Below, one piece after another: positions 8,110 to 15,559 of a stretch of 16,152 nucleotides of DNA. The position numbers and the translations under genes are program-made. The stretch is from Thermoanaerobacterium sp. (lineage in GTDB: Bacteria; Bacillota; Thermoanaerobacteria; Thermoanaerobacterales; Thermoanaerobacteraceae): positions 1 to 16,152 of the forward strand of contig JASBVU010000005.1 in assembly GCA_029960905.1 (NCBI GenBank). The letters are read 5' to 3'. The first letter of the stretch is position 1. The number at the start of each line of letters is the position of its first letter. The notes beneath the pieces were generated by a model. It saw only the letters and a list, made by a program, of their open reading frames with translations. It was not told where the DNA came from and ran no database searches.

Positions 8110-9417
8110 TTAAAAAAGTTTTTTGTTTTTTAAAAGTCTCAAAGACATTAGCGCTTTTGCAATCATTGTTTCTTCATATAATACTGATATCTCAACTTTG
8201 CAAAAATTACCACTGTAGTCGATAATAGAAGTGTTAACTTCAATGGTTTTTTCAGCTTGTAGAGGCCTTATAAAATAAACTAAAAAATTATCTACAACGG
8301 CATCAAATCTTTTGTTTCTCGTCGCTGATGATATACCGCATTCACTCATAAGCATCATAATGGCGCTGCTGCTGACTGTTCCTAATTGGTTTACCATGTT
8401 TTGCGGTATCGTACCATAAAATTTCATCCCATCTTGAGTTTTCTCAGCATGAAAGTCTTTTAATAATGTGTCATTAATAGTCTCCTCGATCTGAGGCTGT
8501 TTTGCCATGTACTGCAACGCTTTTATCACATCTTCTCGGCTTATTATGCCAACAAGTTCTTTATTATTAGTAACAGGCAAAACTTCAATATTCCACCATA
8601 TCATGAGATGGGCTGCGAAAGCTACAGTTGTAGTTTCAGTAACATATATAGGATTCTTAGCCATTATATCTCCTATTTTATCTTCATCGTCAGCTTTAGC
8701 TATTTCTCTGGATGTAACTATTCCAACTAAAGCACCGCTTTCATCCACAACAGGATACCTAGTATGGCTTGTCTTATTCAACAACACCTTCCAATCATTT
8801 ACTGTCTGCTTTGTCGTCATGTAGATAGGATTAGATGACATAATATTGCTTACAAGCAGTATCCTTTTCTTTGTCATTCTCTCATTGATTGCTTTGTTGA
8901 TTAAGGTTGCCACGGTAAAAGTATCATAAGTAGTTGAAATCAAAGGCAATGAAAGTTGATCTGCCAAAGTTTTAACTTCTATTTTAGCATCAAATCCACC
9001 TGTTATGAGCACGGCAGCACCTGCTTTTAATGCTGCCATCTGTGCATTGTCTCTATTTCCAAGAATTATAAGATCACCAGGTTGAATGTACTTTACCATT
9101 TCTTCGGTTGTCATGGCACCTATCAAAAACTTGTTAAGCTCTATATTGAGTCCATTCTCTCCACCTAAAACTATTCCGTCGACAACATTCTTTATTTCCT
9201 CGTATGTCAGCCTATCAAATAACTTGTTTTTAGGCTTTGTTCGTATGGTACCTGCTCTCGGAATAGTTGTCACAAGGTACATACTTTCTGCATCTTTTAT
9301 GGCTTTATACGCAGTGCCTTCGCTTATCTTTAAAGCCTGTGCTAAACTCCTTACTGATATTTTGGTTCCTTCCGGCAGACTTTTAAGATACTCCAGCACC
9401 CTCTCATTTTTAGTCAT
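8110..9417 (-). CDS. HTH-DRTGG-CBS-CBS-hotdog regulator (YtoI type)
   Basis: A four-part protein of about 435 residues. It has an N-terminal winged-helix region (MTKNERVLEYLK ... ISVRSLAQALKISEGTAYKAI), a DRTGG domain (~80-185, LIILGNRDNAQMAALKAGAA), two CBS repeats (~190-305; SSNPIYMTTKQTV, RYPVVDESGALVGIVTSREI, LPVTNNKELVGIISREDVI), and a C-terminal hotdog domain (~320-435, QLGTVSSSAIMMLMSECG). This is the architecture of B. subtilis YtoI, which also lies near dnaE. CBS pairs usually bind adenine nucleotides, so it is probably a ligand-sensing transcription factor; target and ligand are unknown. I chose ATG 9417, preceded by AAGGATGA; the in-frame ATG at 9435 sits against the T tail of the HPr terminator and lacks a ribosome binding site. 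dnaE follows almost without gap. Confidence 0.88.
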   Translation of the reverse strand: MTKNERVLEYLKSLPEGTKISVRSLAQALKISEGTAYKAIKDAESMYLVTTIPRAGTIRTKPKNKLFDRLTYEEIKNVVDGIVLGGENGLNIELNKFLIGAMTTEEMVKYIQPGDLIILGNRDNAQMAALKAGAAVLITGGFDAKIEVKTLADQLSLPLISTTYDTFTVATLINKAINERMTKKRILLVSNIMSSNPIYMTTKQTVNDWKVLLNKTSHTRYPVVDESGALVGIVTSREIAKADDEDKIGDIMAKNPIYVTETTTVAFAAHLMIWWNIEVLPVTNNKELVGIISREDVIKALQYMAKQPQIEETINDTLLKDFHAEKTQDGMKFYGTIPQNMVNQLGTVSSSAIMMLMSECGISSATRNKRFDAVVDNFLVYFIRPLQAEKTIEVNTSIIDYSGNFCKVEISVLYEETMIAKALMSLRLLKNKKLF

Positions 9418-9437
9418 AAAAAAATCATCCTTCATGC

Positions 9438-9465
9438 AAAAAAGGTTTCCTAAGAAACCTTTTTA
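9438..9465 (-). terminator. Terminator after the HPr gene
   Basis: AAAAAGGTTTC (9439-9449), loop CTAA and GAAACCTTTTT (9454-9464) form a perfect 11-bp stem whose own ends give T runs on both strands. It begins 3 nt past the HPr stop and ends just before the ytoI-like gene, so it separates whiA-HPr from ytoI-dnaE unless transcription reads through. Confidence 0.8.
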
Positions 9466-9467
9466 GA

Positions 9468-9734
9468 TTATTCTTCTCCAAATTTTGAATCAATTAAATC
9501 AACAAGTGTCTTAATTGCTTCTTGCTCGTCGCTGCCATCAGCGATAAGTTTCACTGTATTTCCCTGTGCAACACCTAATGACATAATGCCCATGATGCTT
9601 TTAGCATTTACCTTTTTATTTTCTTTTTCCACCCAAATCTGTGATGAAAATTTGCTAGCCGCTTGTACAAACAAAGCTGCTGGTCTCGCATGAAGACCTG
9701 TCTTATTTTTAATTTCTACTGTCTTTTCAGTCAT
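9468..9734 (-). CDS. ptsH: Phosphocarrier protein HPr
   Basis: An 88-residue HPr-fold protein. [20 protein letters not shown] carries His15, the site phosphorylated by Enzyme I in the sugar phosphotransferase system. [16 protein letters not shown] carries Ser46, the site phosphorylated by HPr kinase when fructose 1,6-bisphosphate is high, after which HPr acts as CcpA co-repressor. It lies where B. subtilis has crh, directly after whiA, but Crh has glutamine at position 15, so this is a true HPr. Its ATG overlaps the whiA stop (8-nt overlap, 9727-9734), and the ribosome binding site AGAGGAGA is inside whiA, so translation is likely coupled. A strong terminator follows. Confidence 0.95.
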   Translation of the reverse strand: MTEKTVEIKNKTGLHARPAALFVQAASKFSSQIWVEKENKKVNAKSIMGIMSLGVAQGNTVKLIADGSDEQEAIKTLVDLIDSKFGEE

Positions 9735-10692
9735 AATTGTTGACTCTCCTCTCTTTTAATTTTAATACTATTTCTTCAATTTTTCTTAATCTATGATTTA
9801 CTCCTGATTTTCCAACAGGAGGATCTAGCATTTGACCCAATTCTTTAAGGCTTATATCTGGATATTTAAGCCTTTTTTCTGCAATCTCTTTTAAATTATC
9901 CGGGAGATAATTAAGCCCTACGTTATCTTTTATATAATTTATATTCTCTATCTGCCTCAATGATGCATTGATGGTCTTTGTAAGATTAGCAGTTTCACAA
10001 TTAACAAGCCTGTTTACATTATTCCTTATATCTTTATATACGCGTATATTTTCTAAGTTCAATAAGGAATTATGTGCCCCCATTATGTTTAGGACATCTA
10101 CTATTTGTTCTCCCTCTTTTAAGTATACTACATAATTATTTTTTCTTGCAATAATTTTTGAATGCAAATGATAATTATTTATTAACTTGCTTAAGTCCTT
10201 AGCATGATCTAAATTGTGTGTTATAAATTCTAAATGGTAAGCCTTTTCTGGATCGCTGATCGAACCACCTCCAAGAAAAGCCCCCCTAATATAGGCTTTC
10301 TTGCAACACTTTTTGCTGACAATGCTTTTATCGATGCCATAATTAAGCTTTATGCCTTCACCATCGTACTTTAAAAGTCCCACTTCTCTCAATATATTCT
10401 CGGCTGCAGCCTTGTCAGACACTAAAATTAAATAGCTTAAAGATTTTTTTAGTTGGCTATTTCTTCTCACCATCACCTCTGCTACGACATTGAATATATC
10501 TTTTAAAAGCTTAAATACTAACCTTGCCACAGAAGCATTTTCAGTTACAAGGCTTAAGCTGATTCTCTGATGACCATATATAGATATTGAACCTATGGTT
10601 CTTATCAAAGCAGCAAGTTCAGCTAATTTGCAACAGCTATCATCGGGGTATATTCTTGACAACTCGTTTTTTGTGATAGACGAAAAGGACAT
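9727..10692 (-). CDS. whiA: WhiA-family DNA-binding regulator
   Basis: WhiA joins a degenerate LAGLIDADG homing-endonuclease fold to a C-terminal helix-turn-helix; it controls sporulation genes in actinomycetes and affects cell division and chromosome segregation in B. subtilis. The LAGLIDADG-like motif is [16 protein letters not shown] (~residue 135), without the catalytic acids expected of a nuclease. The C-terminal HTH is [20 protein letters not shown] (~270-290) followed by [11 protein letters not shown]. About 321 residues is normal. I chose ATG 10692 ([13 protein letters not shown]), 6 nt after GAGGTG; the in-frame GTG at 10701 is part of that ribosome binding site. It overlaps the HPr gene downstream. 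The usual upstream partners rapZ and yvcK are absent here; an orphan gene occupies that side. Confidence 0.95.
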   Translation of the reverse strand: MSFSSITKNELSRIYPDDSCCKLAELAALIRTIGSISIYGHQRISLSLVTENASVARLVFKLLKDIFNVVAEVMVRRNSQLKKSLSYLILVSDKAAAENILREVGLLKYDGEGIKLNYGIDKSIVSKKCCKKAYIRGAFLGGGSISDPEKAYHLEFITHNLDHAKDLSKLINNYHLHSKIIARKNNYVVYLKEGEQIVDVLNIMGAHNSLLNLENIRVYKDIRNNVNRLVNCETANLTKTINASLRQIENINYIKDNVGLNYLPDNLKEIAEKRLKYPDISLKELGQMLDPPVGKSGVNHRLRKIEEIVLKLKERRVNNYD

Positions 10693-10720
10693 ACAAATCA
10701 CCTCGCCGGGTCCTATATCT

Positions 10721-10726
10721 ATTATA
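10721..10726 (-). promoter_or_regulatory. Possible -10 box for whiA-HPr
   Basis: A consensus TATAAT on the minus strand lies about 29 nt before the whiA ATG, after the terminator of the upstream gene, which is where a whiA promoter is needed. No convincing -35 is seen 16-18 nt upstream, since that stretch is the T tail of the terminator. Confidence 0.4.
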
Positions 10727-10738
10727 CTACATAATTTT

Positions 10739-10769
10739 AAAAAAACTCCTATAAATTTTTTATAGGAGT
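10739..10769 (-). terminator. Terminator after the aromatic-repeat gene
   Basis: ACTCCTATAAA (10745-10755) and TTTATAGGAGT (10759-10769) are perfect 11-bp arms with a 3-nt loop; seven T follow on the minus strand (10739-10745). It lies 11 nt past the stop of the 78-residue gene and isolates it from whiA. Confidence 0.85.
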
Positions 10770-10780
10770 CTAAAAATAAT

Positions 10781-11017
10781 TTAAAAATCCAACTTTTTTC
10801 TTTCCCACTCTAAATAATCTTTCGAAGTTTTCCAATCAGATATTTCTTTTGATGAAAGCCAATCTTTAAACTCTTTGTAATCTTTCCACTCTTCGTATTC
10901 ACCAAGTTCATTTAATCTTTTTGCAGCTAAAAATCTAAAAATATCAAGGCTTCCATACAGCTTTTCGTATTCTTTATAGTATTGATAATCTCTTCCGTAT
11001 CTCCCATTTGCCTCCAT
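10781..11017 (-). CDS. 78-residue aromatic-repeat protein of unknown function
   Basis: I do not recognise this protein. It has no signal peptide or membrane segment and is rich in Lys, Glu, Asp, Tyr and Trp, with little net charge. Three copies of a motif can be aligned: [11 protein letters not shown] (10-20), [11 protein letters not shown] (43-53) and [11 protein letters not shown] (61-71), roughly [DE]-[WY]-x3-K-[DE]-[FY]-x2-[WL]; copies two and three are spaced 18 residues apart. The motifs look helical, with aromatic side chains on one face. The start is ATG 11017 after GGGGTGAG. It has its own candidate promoter and a strong terminator, so it is a single-gene unit, divergent from the phosphorylase gene. 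These signals and the biased but ordered composition support a real gene. Confidence 0.75.
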   Translation of the reverse strand: MEANGRYGRDYQYYKEYEKLYGSLDIFRFLAAKRLNELGEYEEWKDYKEFKDWLSSKEISDWKTSKDYLEWERKKLDF

Positions 11018-11060
11018 AATCTCACCCCAATTACAATATGGAACAGTGGCATTTAGCCAT

Positions 11061-11090
11061 ATTTTAATATATACTGCATAATATTCACAA
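11061..11090 (-). promoter_or_regulatory. Candidate promoter of the aromatic-repeat gene
   Basis: On the minus strand TTGTGA (11085-11090), an 18-nt spacer and TAAAAT (11061-11066) would start transcription about 37 nt before the ATG. A small inverted repeat, TGGC/GCCA (11047-11059), would lie at the start of the leader. Confidence 0.4.
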
Positions 11091-11136
11091 ATCTCAAATA
11101 AGGTTACTTAGGCATGTATTGGCTACAAAATTTTTG

Positions 11137-11150
11137 TGCAACCCATTGCA
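11137..11150. promoter_or_regulatory. cre/LacI-type operator candidate (phosphorylase)
   Basis: TGCAACCCATTGCA has perfect 5-bp inverted arms, TGCAA and TTGCA, around a 4-nt centre, and matches 13 of 14 positions of the relaxed cre consensus TGNAANCGNTNNCA. It covers the -35 box of the phosphorylase promoter. With its 5' flank, TTTTGTGCAACC is identical to the glucoamylase upstream region (992-1003). A second partial copy, ACCGATTTT, follows at 11153-11161. Confidence 0.55.
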
Positions 11151-11174
11151 TTACCGATTTTTTAATATTATAAT
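11146..11174 (+). promoter_or_regulatory. Alpha-glucan phosphorylase promoter
   Basis: TTGCAT (11146-11151), a 17-nt spacer and a consensus TATAAT (11169-11174) form a good sigma-A promoter starting about 25 nt before the ATG. The -35 is half of the palindromic operator, so a bound repressor would exclude RNA polymerase. Confidence 0.7.
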
Positions 11175-11204
11175 ATACTTAAAAGTTTTATAAGGAGGTA
11201 TAAA

Positions 11205-12824
11205 ATGGATAGAGGAAAACTTCCGAGAGTAGCATACTTTTGCATGGAATATGGGCTTCATTCAGATTTTAAACTTTACGCTGGAGGTCTTGGAATCTTA
11301 GCAGGTGATCATTTAAAAGCCGCAAAAGAATTAGAAATGCCGCTTGTAGGCATCGGTATACTATGGAAACAAGGTTATACAGAACAGCACATAGGCGAAG
11401 ACGGTTATCCATATGACGCATATCATAACTATAAATACAACTTTTTAAAGGATACAGGTGTAAAAGTAAAAGTTAAAATTAGAAATCAAGATGTATACTG
11501 CAAAGTCTGGCTTGTAGATAGTTTTGACAATGCACCATTATATCTTCTTGATACAGATATACCTGAAAATGGAGATAGGTGGATAACGGGACAACTTTAC
11601 GGGTGGTTTGCCGAAGAAAGAGTTGCACAAGAAATTGTTCTTGGGATCGGTGGTGTAAGAGCTTTAAGAGCATTGGGAATTGACGTCGATGTTTATCACT
11701 TTAATGAAGGACATGCAGCATTAGCGGCATTGGAACTTATACGCGAAAAAATGGACAATAAAAATATGACATTTGTTGAAGCTTGGAATGCAACAAGACA
11801 AGAAGTTGTATTTACAACACATACACCTGTAATTGAAGGAAATGAATCTCACAACATAGAGCTTCTCATGTACATGGGTGCAAACAACGGCCTTACAATT
11901 GAGCAAATGGCTCAAATAGGCGGAGTTCCTTTTAATATGACTGTTGCAGGGCTAAGACTTTCACGAATTGCAAACGGTGTCGCAAAACTACATGGGCAGA
12001 CGGCAAATAAAATGTGGTCACATGTTGATAATGCAGCTCCAATCATATCAATTACAAATGGCATTGATAGAAAAACATGGGTAGATAGTAGAATAACAGA
12101 AGCATACAATAAAGGTGAAAATCTCCTCGAAACACACAATTTAATAAAACAAGAATTAATTGATTTTGTATATGATCGCACTGGTGTAAAGCTTGATTCT
12201 GACAAATTGTTAATCGGCTTTTCCAGAAGAGCTGCTCCTTACAAGAGAAGTGACCTAATTTTCACAAATGACGAAGTTATAGGTGAATACTTAAAATCGA
12301 GAAAAATACAAATGGTATTTTCAGGAAAAGGACATCCTTTAGACGATGTTGGGAAAAAAATCGTCGCAAAACTAATTGAGATGACTAGAAAATACCCAGA
12401 AAGCGTCGTATTCCTTCCAGATTATGATATGACAATAGGCAAAATGTTGACAAGAGGTTCTGACGTTTGGCTTAATAATCCTCGAAGGCCAAAGGAAGCA
12501 AGCGGTACATCTGGTATGAAAGCTGCTATGAACGGTGTATTAAACTTAAGTATTTTAGATGGTTGGTGGCCCGAAGCTTGCATTGATGGTGTAAATGGCT
12601 GGCAATTTGGAGATGGTTTTGAGTCTGATGATGTGGAAATCTTAGATAAACATGACCTTGAAGCGTTGTACGATGTGCTGTTGAATAAAGTCGTACCAAC
12701 ATATTACAATGATAAAGCAAAATGGGAAAATATGATGAGAGAAAGCATTAGAACAACATATGATGCTTTTTCAGCGAATAGAATGCTTAAAGAATACTAC
12801 GAATTAATGTATACAAAACGTTAA
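11205..12824 (+). CDS. glgP: Alpha-glucan phosphorylase (GT35, short form)
   Basis: Releases glucose 1-phosphate from the non-reducing ends of glycogen or maltodextrin using phosphate and pyridoxal phosphate, in the cytoplasm. Motifs: VAYFCMEYGLHSDFKLYAGG (~9-28), YHFNEGHAALAALE (~164), VVFTTHTPVIEGNESH (~201), ITNGIDRKTWV, GFSRRAAPYKRSD, FSGKGHPLDD and EASGTSGMKAAMNGVLNLS, in which the lysine (~439) corresponds to the cofactor lysine of glycogen phosphorylases. At 539 residues it is the short bacterial/archaeal type, lacking the ~100-residue N-terminal extension of related ~850-residue enzymes. AAGGAGGT sits before ATG 11205. It is the only plus-strand gene, with its own operator-controlled promoter and a terminator shared with the convergent amylase gene. 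With the neopullulanase it probably handles imported maltodextrin. Confidence 0.93.
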   Translation: MDRGKLPRVAYFCMEYGLHSDFKLYAGGLGILAGDHLKAAKELEMPLVGIGILWKQGYTEQHIGEDGYPYDAYHNYKYNFLKDTGVKVKVKIRNQDVYCKVWLVDSFDNAPLYLLDTDIPENGDRWITGQLYGWFAEERVAQEIVLGIGGVRALRALGIDVDVYHFNEGHAALAALELIREKMDNKNMTFVEAWNATRQEVVFTTHTPVIEGNESHNIELLMYMGANNGLTIEQMAQIGGVPFNMTVAGLRLSRIANGVAKLHGQTANKMWSHVDNAAPIISITNGIDRKTWVDSRITEAYNKGENLLETHNLIKQELIDFVYDRTGVKLDSDKLLIGFSRRAAPYKRSDLIFTNDEVIGEYLKSRKIQMVFSGKGHPLDDVGKKIVAKLIEMTRKYPESVVFLPDYDMTIGKMLTRGSDVWLNNPRRPKEASGTSGMKAAMNGVLNLSILDGWWPEACIDGVNGWQFGDGFESDDVEILDKHDLEALYDVLLNKVVPTYYNDKAKWENMMRESIRTTYDAFSANRMLKEYYELMYTKR

Positions 12825-12837
12825 AATTTCTATGTTT

Positions 12838-12862
12838 AAAGCCGGACAAATAGTCCGGCTTT
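12838..12862. terminator. Bidirectional terminator between convergent genes
   Basis: AAAGCCGGAC (12838-12847), loop AAATA and GTCCGGCTTT (12853-12862) form a perfect 10-bp stem. It lies 13 nt past the phosphorylase stop and about 37 nt past the amylase stop. T tails are short on both sides (TTTATTACT on the plus strand), but the GC-rich stem is strong. Confidence 0.8.
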
Positions 12863-12898
12863 ATTACTATAAAGATGTAACTTAAAATATTCATTAAT

Positions 12899-14623
12899 TT
12901 ATTTTAAAATATAAGCGCAGTTTGGCTCCAAAGATAAAAATTTGCCTTTTGTTTTCACACTACCCATTTTTAAAATATCTATTTTATCTTGTGCACCATC
13001 TAATGATATATATTGCTCTTTGCTGCTATTATTTATTATTACAATAATTGATTTATCTTTGTATTCCCTTTTGAAACTTATAACTCCATCTTTTGCATAT
13101 AGTGTCTTGTATGTCCCATATCTTAATTCTTCATTTTCTCTCCTTAAAGAAATAAGCGTTTTATAAAAATCAAATAATTTTAAGTTTTGTTTTTCTTCAT
13201 TCCAAATCATACATCTTCTACAGTCGGGGTCATAACCACCAACCATACCAACTTCATCGCCATAATATATATACGGAACTCCAATATATGTAAATTGAAA
13301 AACCAACGCCAGCTTCATTCGCACTACCATGCCATTGCACATTGTCAAAAATCTTTCAGTATCATGGCTCCCTATTAGATTCAACATGGCCCTATTAACA
13401 CCGTCCATATGCCTCATCAATTGTTCAGTTATAACAGTATTAAACCTCTTTGCATCTATACTTCTTTTCGCAAAAAAGTCAACAAGAGCATTCTTGAAAG
13501 GATAATTCATGACGCTATCAAACTGATCGCCATAAAGCCAAGGTGATGCATCATGCATTACCTCACCAACAATTATAGCATCATGTTTTGTTTTCTTCAC
13601 AATCTCCCTGAATCTTCTCCAAAAATGATGGTCTATTTCATTTGCAACGTCAAGCCTCCAGCCATCGATGTCAACTTCTTTAATCCAATATTCAGCAACA
13701 TTAAGCAAGTACTCTTGTACTTCAGGATTTTTGGTCATAAGTTTCGGCATTCTCCATTCATGATCCGCAAATGCTTCATACGATGGAATAGGTGTTGTTT
13801 TTATAGGCCATTCATAGATATTAAACCAGTCCCAATATTTTGAGTCTTTTCCATTCTTAATCACGTCTTGAAATGCGAAAAAGTCATAACCACAATGGTT
13901 GAAGACGGCATCGAAAATAACTCTTATCCCATTTTTGTGACATTTATCAATTAATTCTTTAGCCTTATGAGTGTCGCCAAAATGAGGATCTATTTTATAA
14001 TAATCCGTTGTATTGTATTTATGTGTTGACGGTGACAAAAATATTGGTGTCATATATATTGCATTAATTCCAAGATCCTTAAGATATTCAACTTTATCAA
14101 TAATTCCCTGAATATCTCCTCCAAAAAATGTAGTTGGTTCAGGTTTCTCACCCCAGGGTCTCACATTTTCTGGATCATTTGATTTATCTCCATTGTTAAA
14201 TCTATCAGGAAATATTTGATATACAATGCAATCGCTTGTCCATTTAGGTGCAAAAAAAACGTCCATATCACATATATAAGGAAACTGAAAGAATCCGTGA
14301 AAACTATTTTCTGGTCTCCTTTGGTAGAATCCTGATTCTGTATAATAAACTTTTTCGTTCCTATTAGATATTAAATAAAAAAAGTATGCAAATTTTTTGT
14401 TCAGTTTAATTGTCGTTTCATAATAATCGAATAATTCATTTGATTGAGTTAAAAACATTTCTTTCACTTTAAATTTACCCATCCAGTCATATCTGTCACG
14501 ATAAAAAATGTAACATTTTTTTATGTCTGATGAAGCAGTTCTCAAGACTATATGAAGCTCATCCTTATTTAAAGGATATGCAAATGGAACATCGCTTTTA
14601 TGATATATAGCTTGTCTTATCAT
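12899..14623 (-). CDS. Cytoplasmic neopullulanase / cyclomaltodextrinase (GH13_20)
   Basis: Hydrolyses cyclodextrins, pullulan fragments and maltodextrins after uptake. The N-terminal ~120 residues match a CBM34-type domain (AIYHKSDVPFAYPLNKDELH), which usually helps form the dimer active site. The GH13 barrel follows: YQIFPDRFNNGD, TTFFGGDIQGI, VIFDAVFNHCG, DGWRLDVANEID (nucleophile Asp, ~325), VGEVMHDASPW (acid Glu, ~354) and GSHDTERFL (third Asp, ~421). No signal peptide is present, so it is intracellular. About 574 residues is normal. I chose ATG 14623 after AAAGGGGT; the in-frame ATG at 14641 overlaps the rodZ-like stop as ATGA and would put the ribosome binding site inside the gene. The gene follows the rodZ-like gene by 14 nt and probably shares its transcript. 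Exact specificity among neopullulanase, maltogenic amylase and cyclomaltodextrinase cannot be read. Confidence 0.92.
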   Translation of the reverse strand: MIRQAIYHKSDVPFAYPLNKDELHIVLRTASSDIKKCYIFYRDRYDWMGKFKVKEMFLTQSNELFDYYETTIKLNKKFAYFFYLISNRNEKVYYTESGFYQRRPENSFHGFFQFPYICDMDVFFAPKWTSDCIVYQIFPDRFNNGDKSNDPENVRPWGEKPEPTTFFGGDIQGIIDKVEYLKDLGINAIYMTPIFLSPSTHKYNTTDYYKIDPHFGDTHKAKELIDKCHKNGIRVIFDAVFNHCGYDFFAFQDVIKNGKDSKYWDWFNIYEWPIKTTPIPSYEAFADHEWRMPKLMTKNPEVQEYLLNVAEYWIKEVDIDGWRLDVANEIDHHFWRRFREIVKKTKHDAIIVGEVMHDASPWLYGDQFDSVMNYPFKNALVDFFAKRSIDAKRFNTVITEQLMRHMDGVNRAMLNLIGSHDTERFLTMCNGMVVRMKLALVFQFTYIGVPYIYYGDEVGMVGGYDPDCRRCMIWNEEKQNLKLFDFYKTLISLRRENEELRYGTYKTLYAKDGVISFKREYKDKSIIVIINNSSKEQYISLDGAQDKIDILKMGSVKTKGKFLSLEPNCAYILK

Positions 14624-14637
14624 ACAATACCCCTTTC

Positions 14638-15456
14638 TCATTTTTCAAGTTTTACAGTTACTGGTGCTGGAATATGAATGTGTGGTATTTCTTTGCCATC
14701 TACTGTTATTTTAGCATCTGGAGGATTACCCATCAAGATTTCTATACTATTTTTGACATCAAAAGTTTTTATCATGCCTGATGTCATCAAATACTGATAA
14801 GTATTCACACCATCTACTTTCACACTAACCCAACATTTTTCTCCAGGTATAGATAGATCGACTTTGTATGAATCAGCAGCAGGTGAAACTTTATAATCAA
14901 ATTCGCTTTTCGTACTGTTTACCAAGTTAAACGTAGTGGTTTTTTCGTTATTGCTATAAACATTATTGGCTGTTGTATTGTCTCTGTTTTCATTTTGTGT
15001 TTTATGTGTAGTGTCATTCGCGCTTTGCTCTGTACTTGGGAGAGGCGCCAGTCCTTTATTTATCTGGCTTACCATGTAATATATACCAAACGCAAAAAGG
15101 CACACCACTAAAACCCCTATAAATGGCTTTATGAACTTTTTAAGGAATTCTGATAAATCAAAAGAGCTTTTTTCTTCTAAAGGTGTAGTTACATGTTGTA
15201 CTACATCATCCTTTTCTTTGGATTCCTCAAAAAGATAGCTATACTTTTTTAATAGATCATTTGCATCTAATCCTACAGCCTCTGCATAACTCTTCACAAA
15301 ACCTTTAGCATAAACTAAAGCTGGGATAACATTAAAATCGCCATCTTCTATGGCTTTCAAATATCTTGTACGAATTTTCGTAATCTCCTGAAGATCGTCA
15401 AGTGTCATGCCTTTTTTTAATCTCGCATTTTTTAGTATATCACCAAGTTCATTCAT
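14638..15456 (-). CDS. rodZ: RodZ-like membrane-anchored HTH protein
   Basis: RodZ links the MreB/cell-wall elongation machinery to the membrane. The N-terminal ~70 residues are an HTH_25-type domain (LGDILKNARLKKGMTLDDLQ, then TRYLKAIEDGDF and YAKGFVKSYAEAVGLD). A charged linker leads to one membrane helix (~112-130, FIGVLVVCLFAFGIYYMV), followed by an Asn/Thr-rich linker (~140-175) and an extracellular beta-rich DUF4115-type domain to residue 272. The start is ATG 15456, 6 nt after GAGGTG. The order of domains and length are typical of Firmicute RodZ. The upstream 103-bp gap (15457-15559) is very AT-rich with several TATA-like boxes but no convincing -35 or terminator. Confidence 0.9.
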   Translation of the reverse strand: MNELGDILKNARLKKGMTLDDLQEITKIRTRYLKAIEDGDFNVIPALVYAKGFVKSYAEAVGLDANDLLKKYSYLFEESKEKDDVVQHVTTPLEEKSSFDLSEFLKKFIKPFIGVLVVCLFAFGIYYMVSQINKGLAPLPSTEQSANDTTHKTQNENRDNTTANNVYSNNEKTTTFNLVNSTKSEFDYKVSPAADSYKVDLSIPGEKCWVSVKVDGVNTYQYLMTSGMIKTFDVKNSIEILMGNPPDAKITVDGKEIPHIHIPAPVTVKLEK

Positions 15457-15559
15457 AAAATCACCTCATCGTCGATCTTCCATAAAAAATAAAATCTATT
15501 TATATACAAATATAAGTATACCAATAATTTATAATTTTTTCGATATCCAGATAAAAATT

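Noticed and set aside
9468..9734. Calling the HPr gene crh because of its place after whiA
   Set aside because: Crh has glutamine at position 15; here His15 is present in GLHARP.
11047..11059. TGGC/GCCA inverted repeat as a riboswitch or terminator
   Set aside because: It has only 4 base pairs and no T tail, and there is no conserved surrounding structure.
11205..12824. Glycogen synthase for the plus-strand GT gene
   Set aside because: The EASGTSGMK cofactor-lysine motif and the NEGHAAL segment fit phosphorylases, and the glycogen synthase N-terminal KTGGL motif is missing.
15457..15559. rodZ promoter in the AT-rich spacer
   Set aside because: Several TATA-like boxes occur, but no -35 with correct spacing stands out from base composition.
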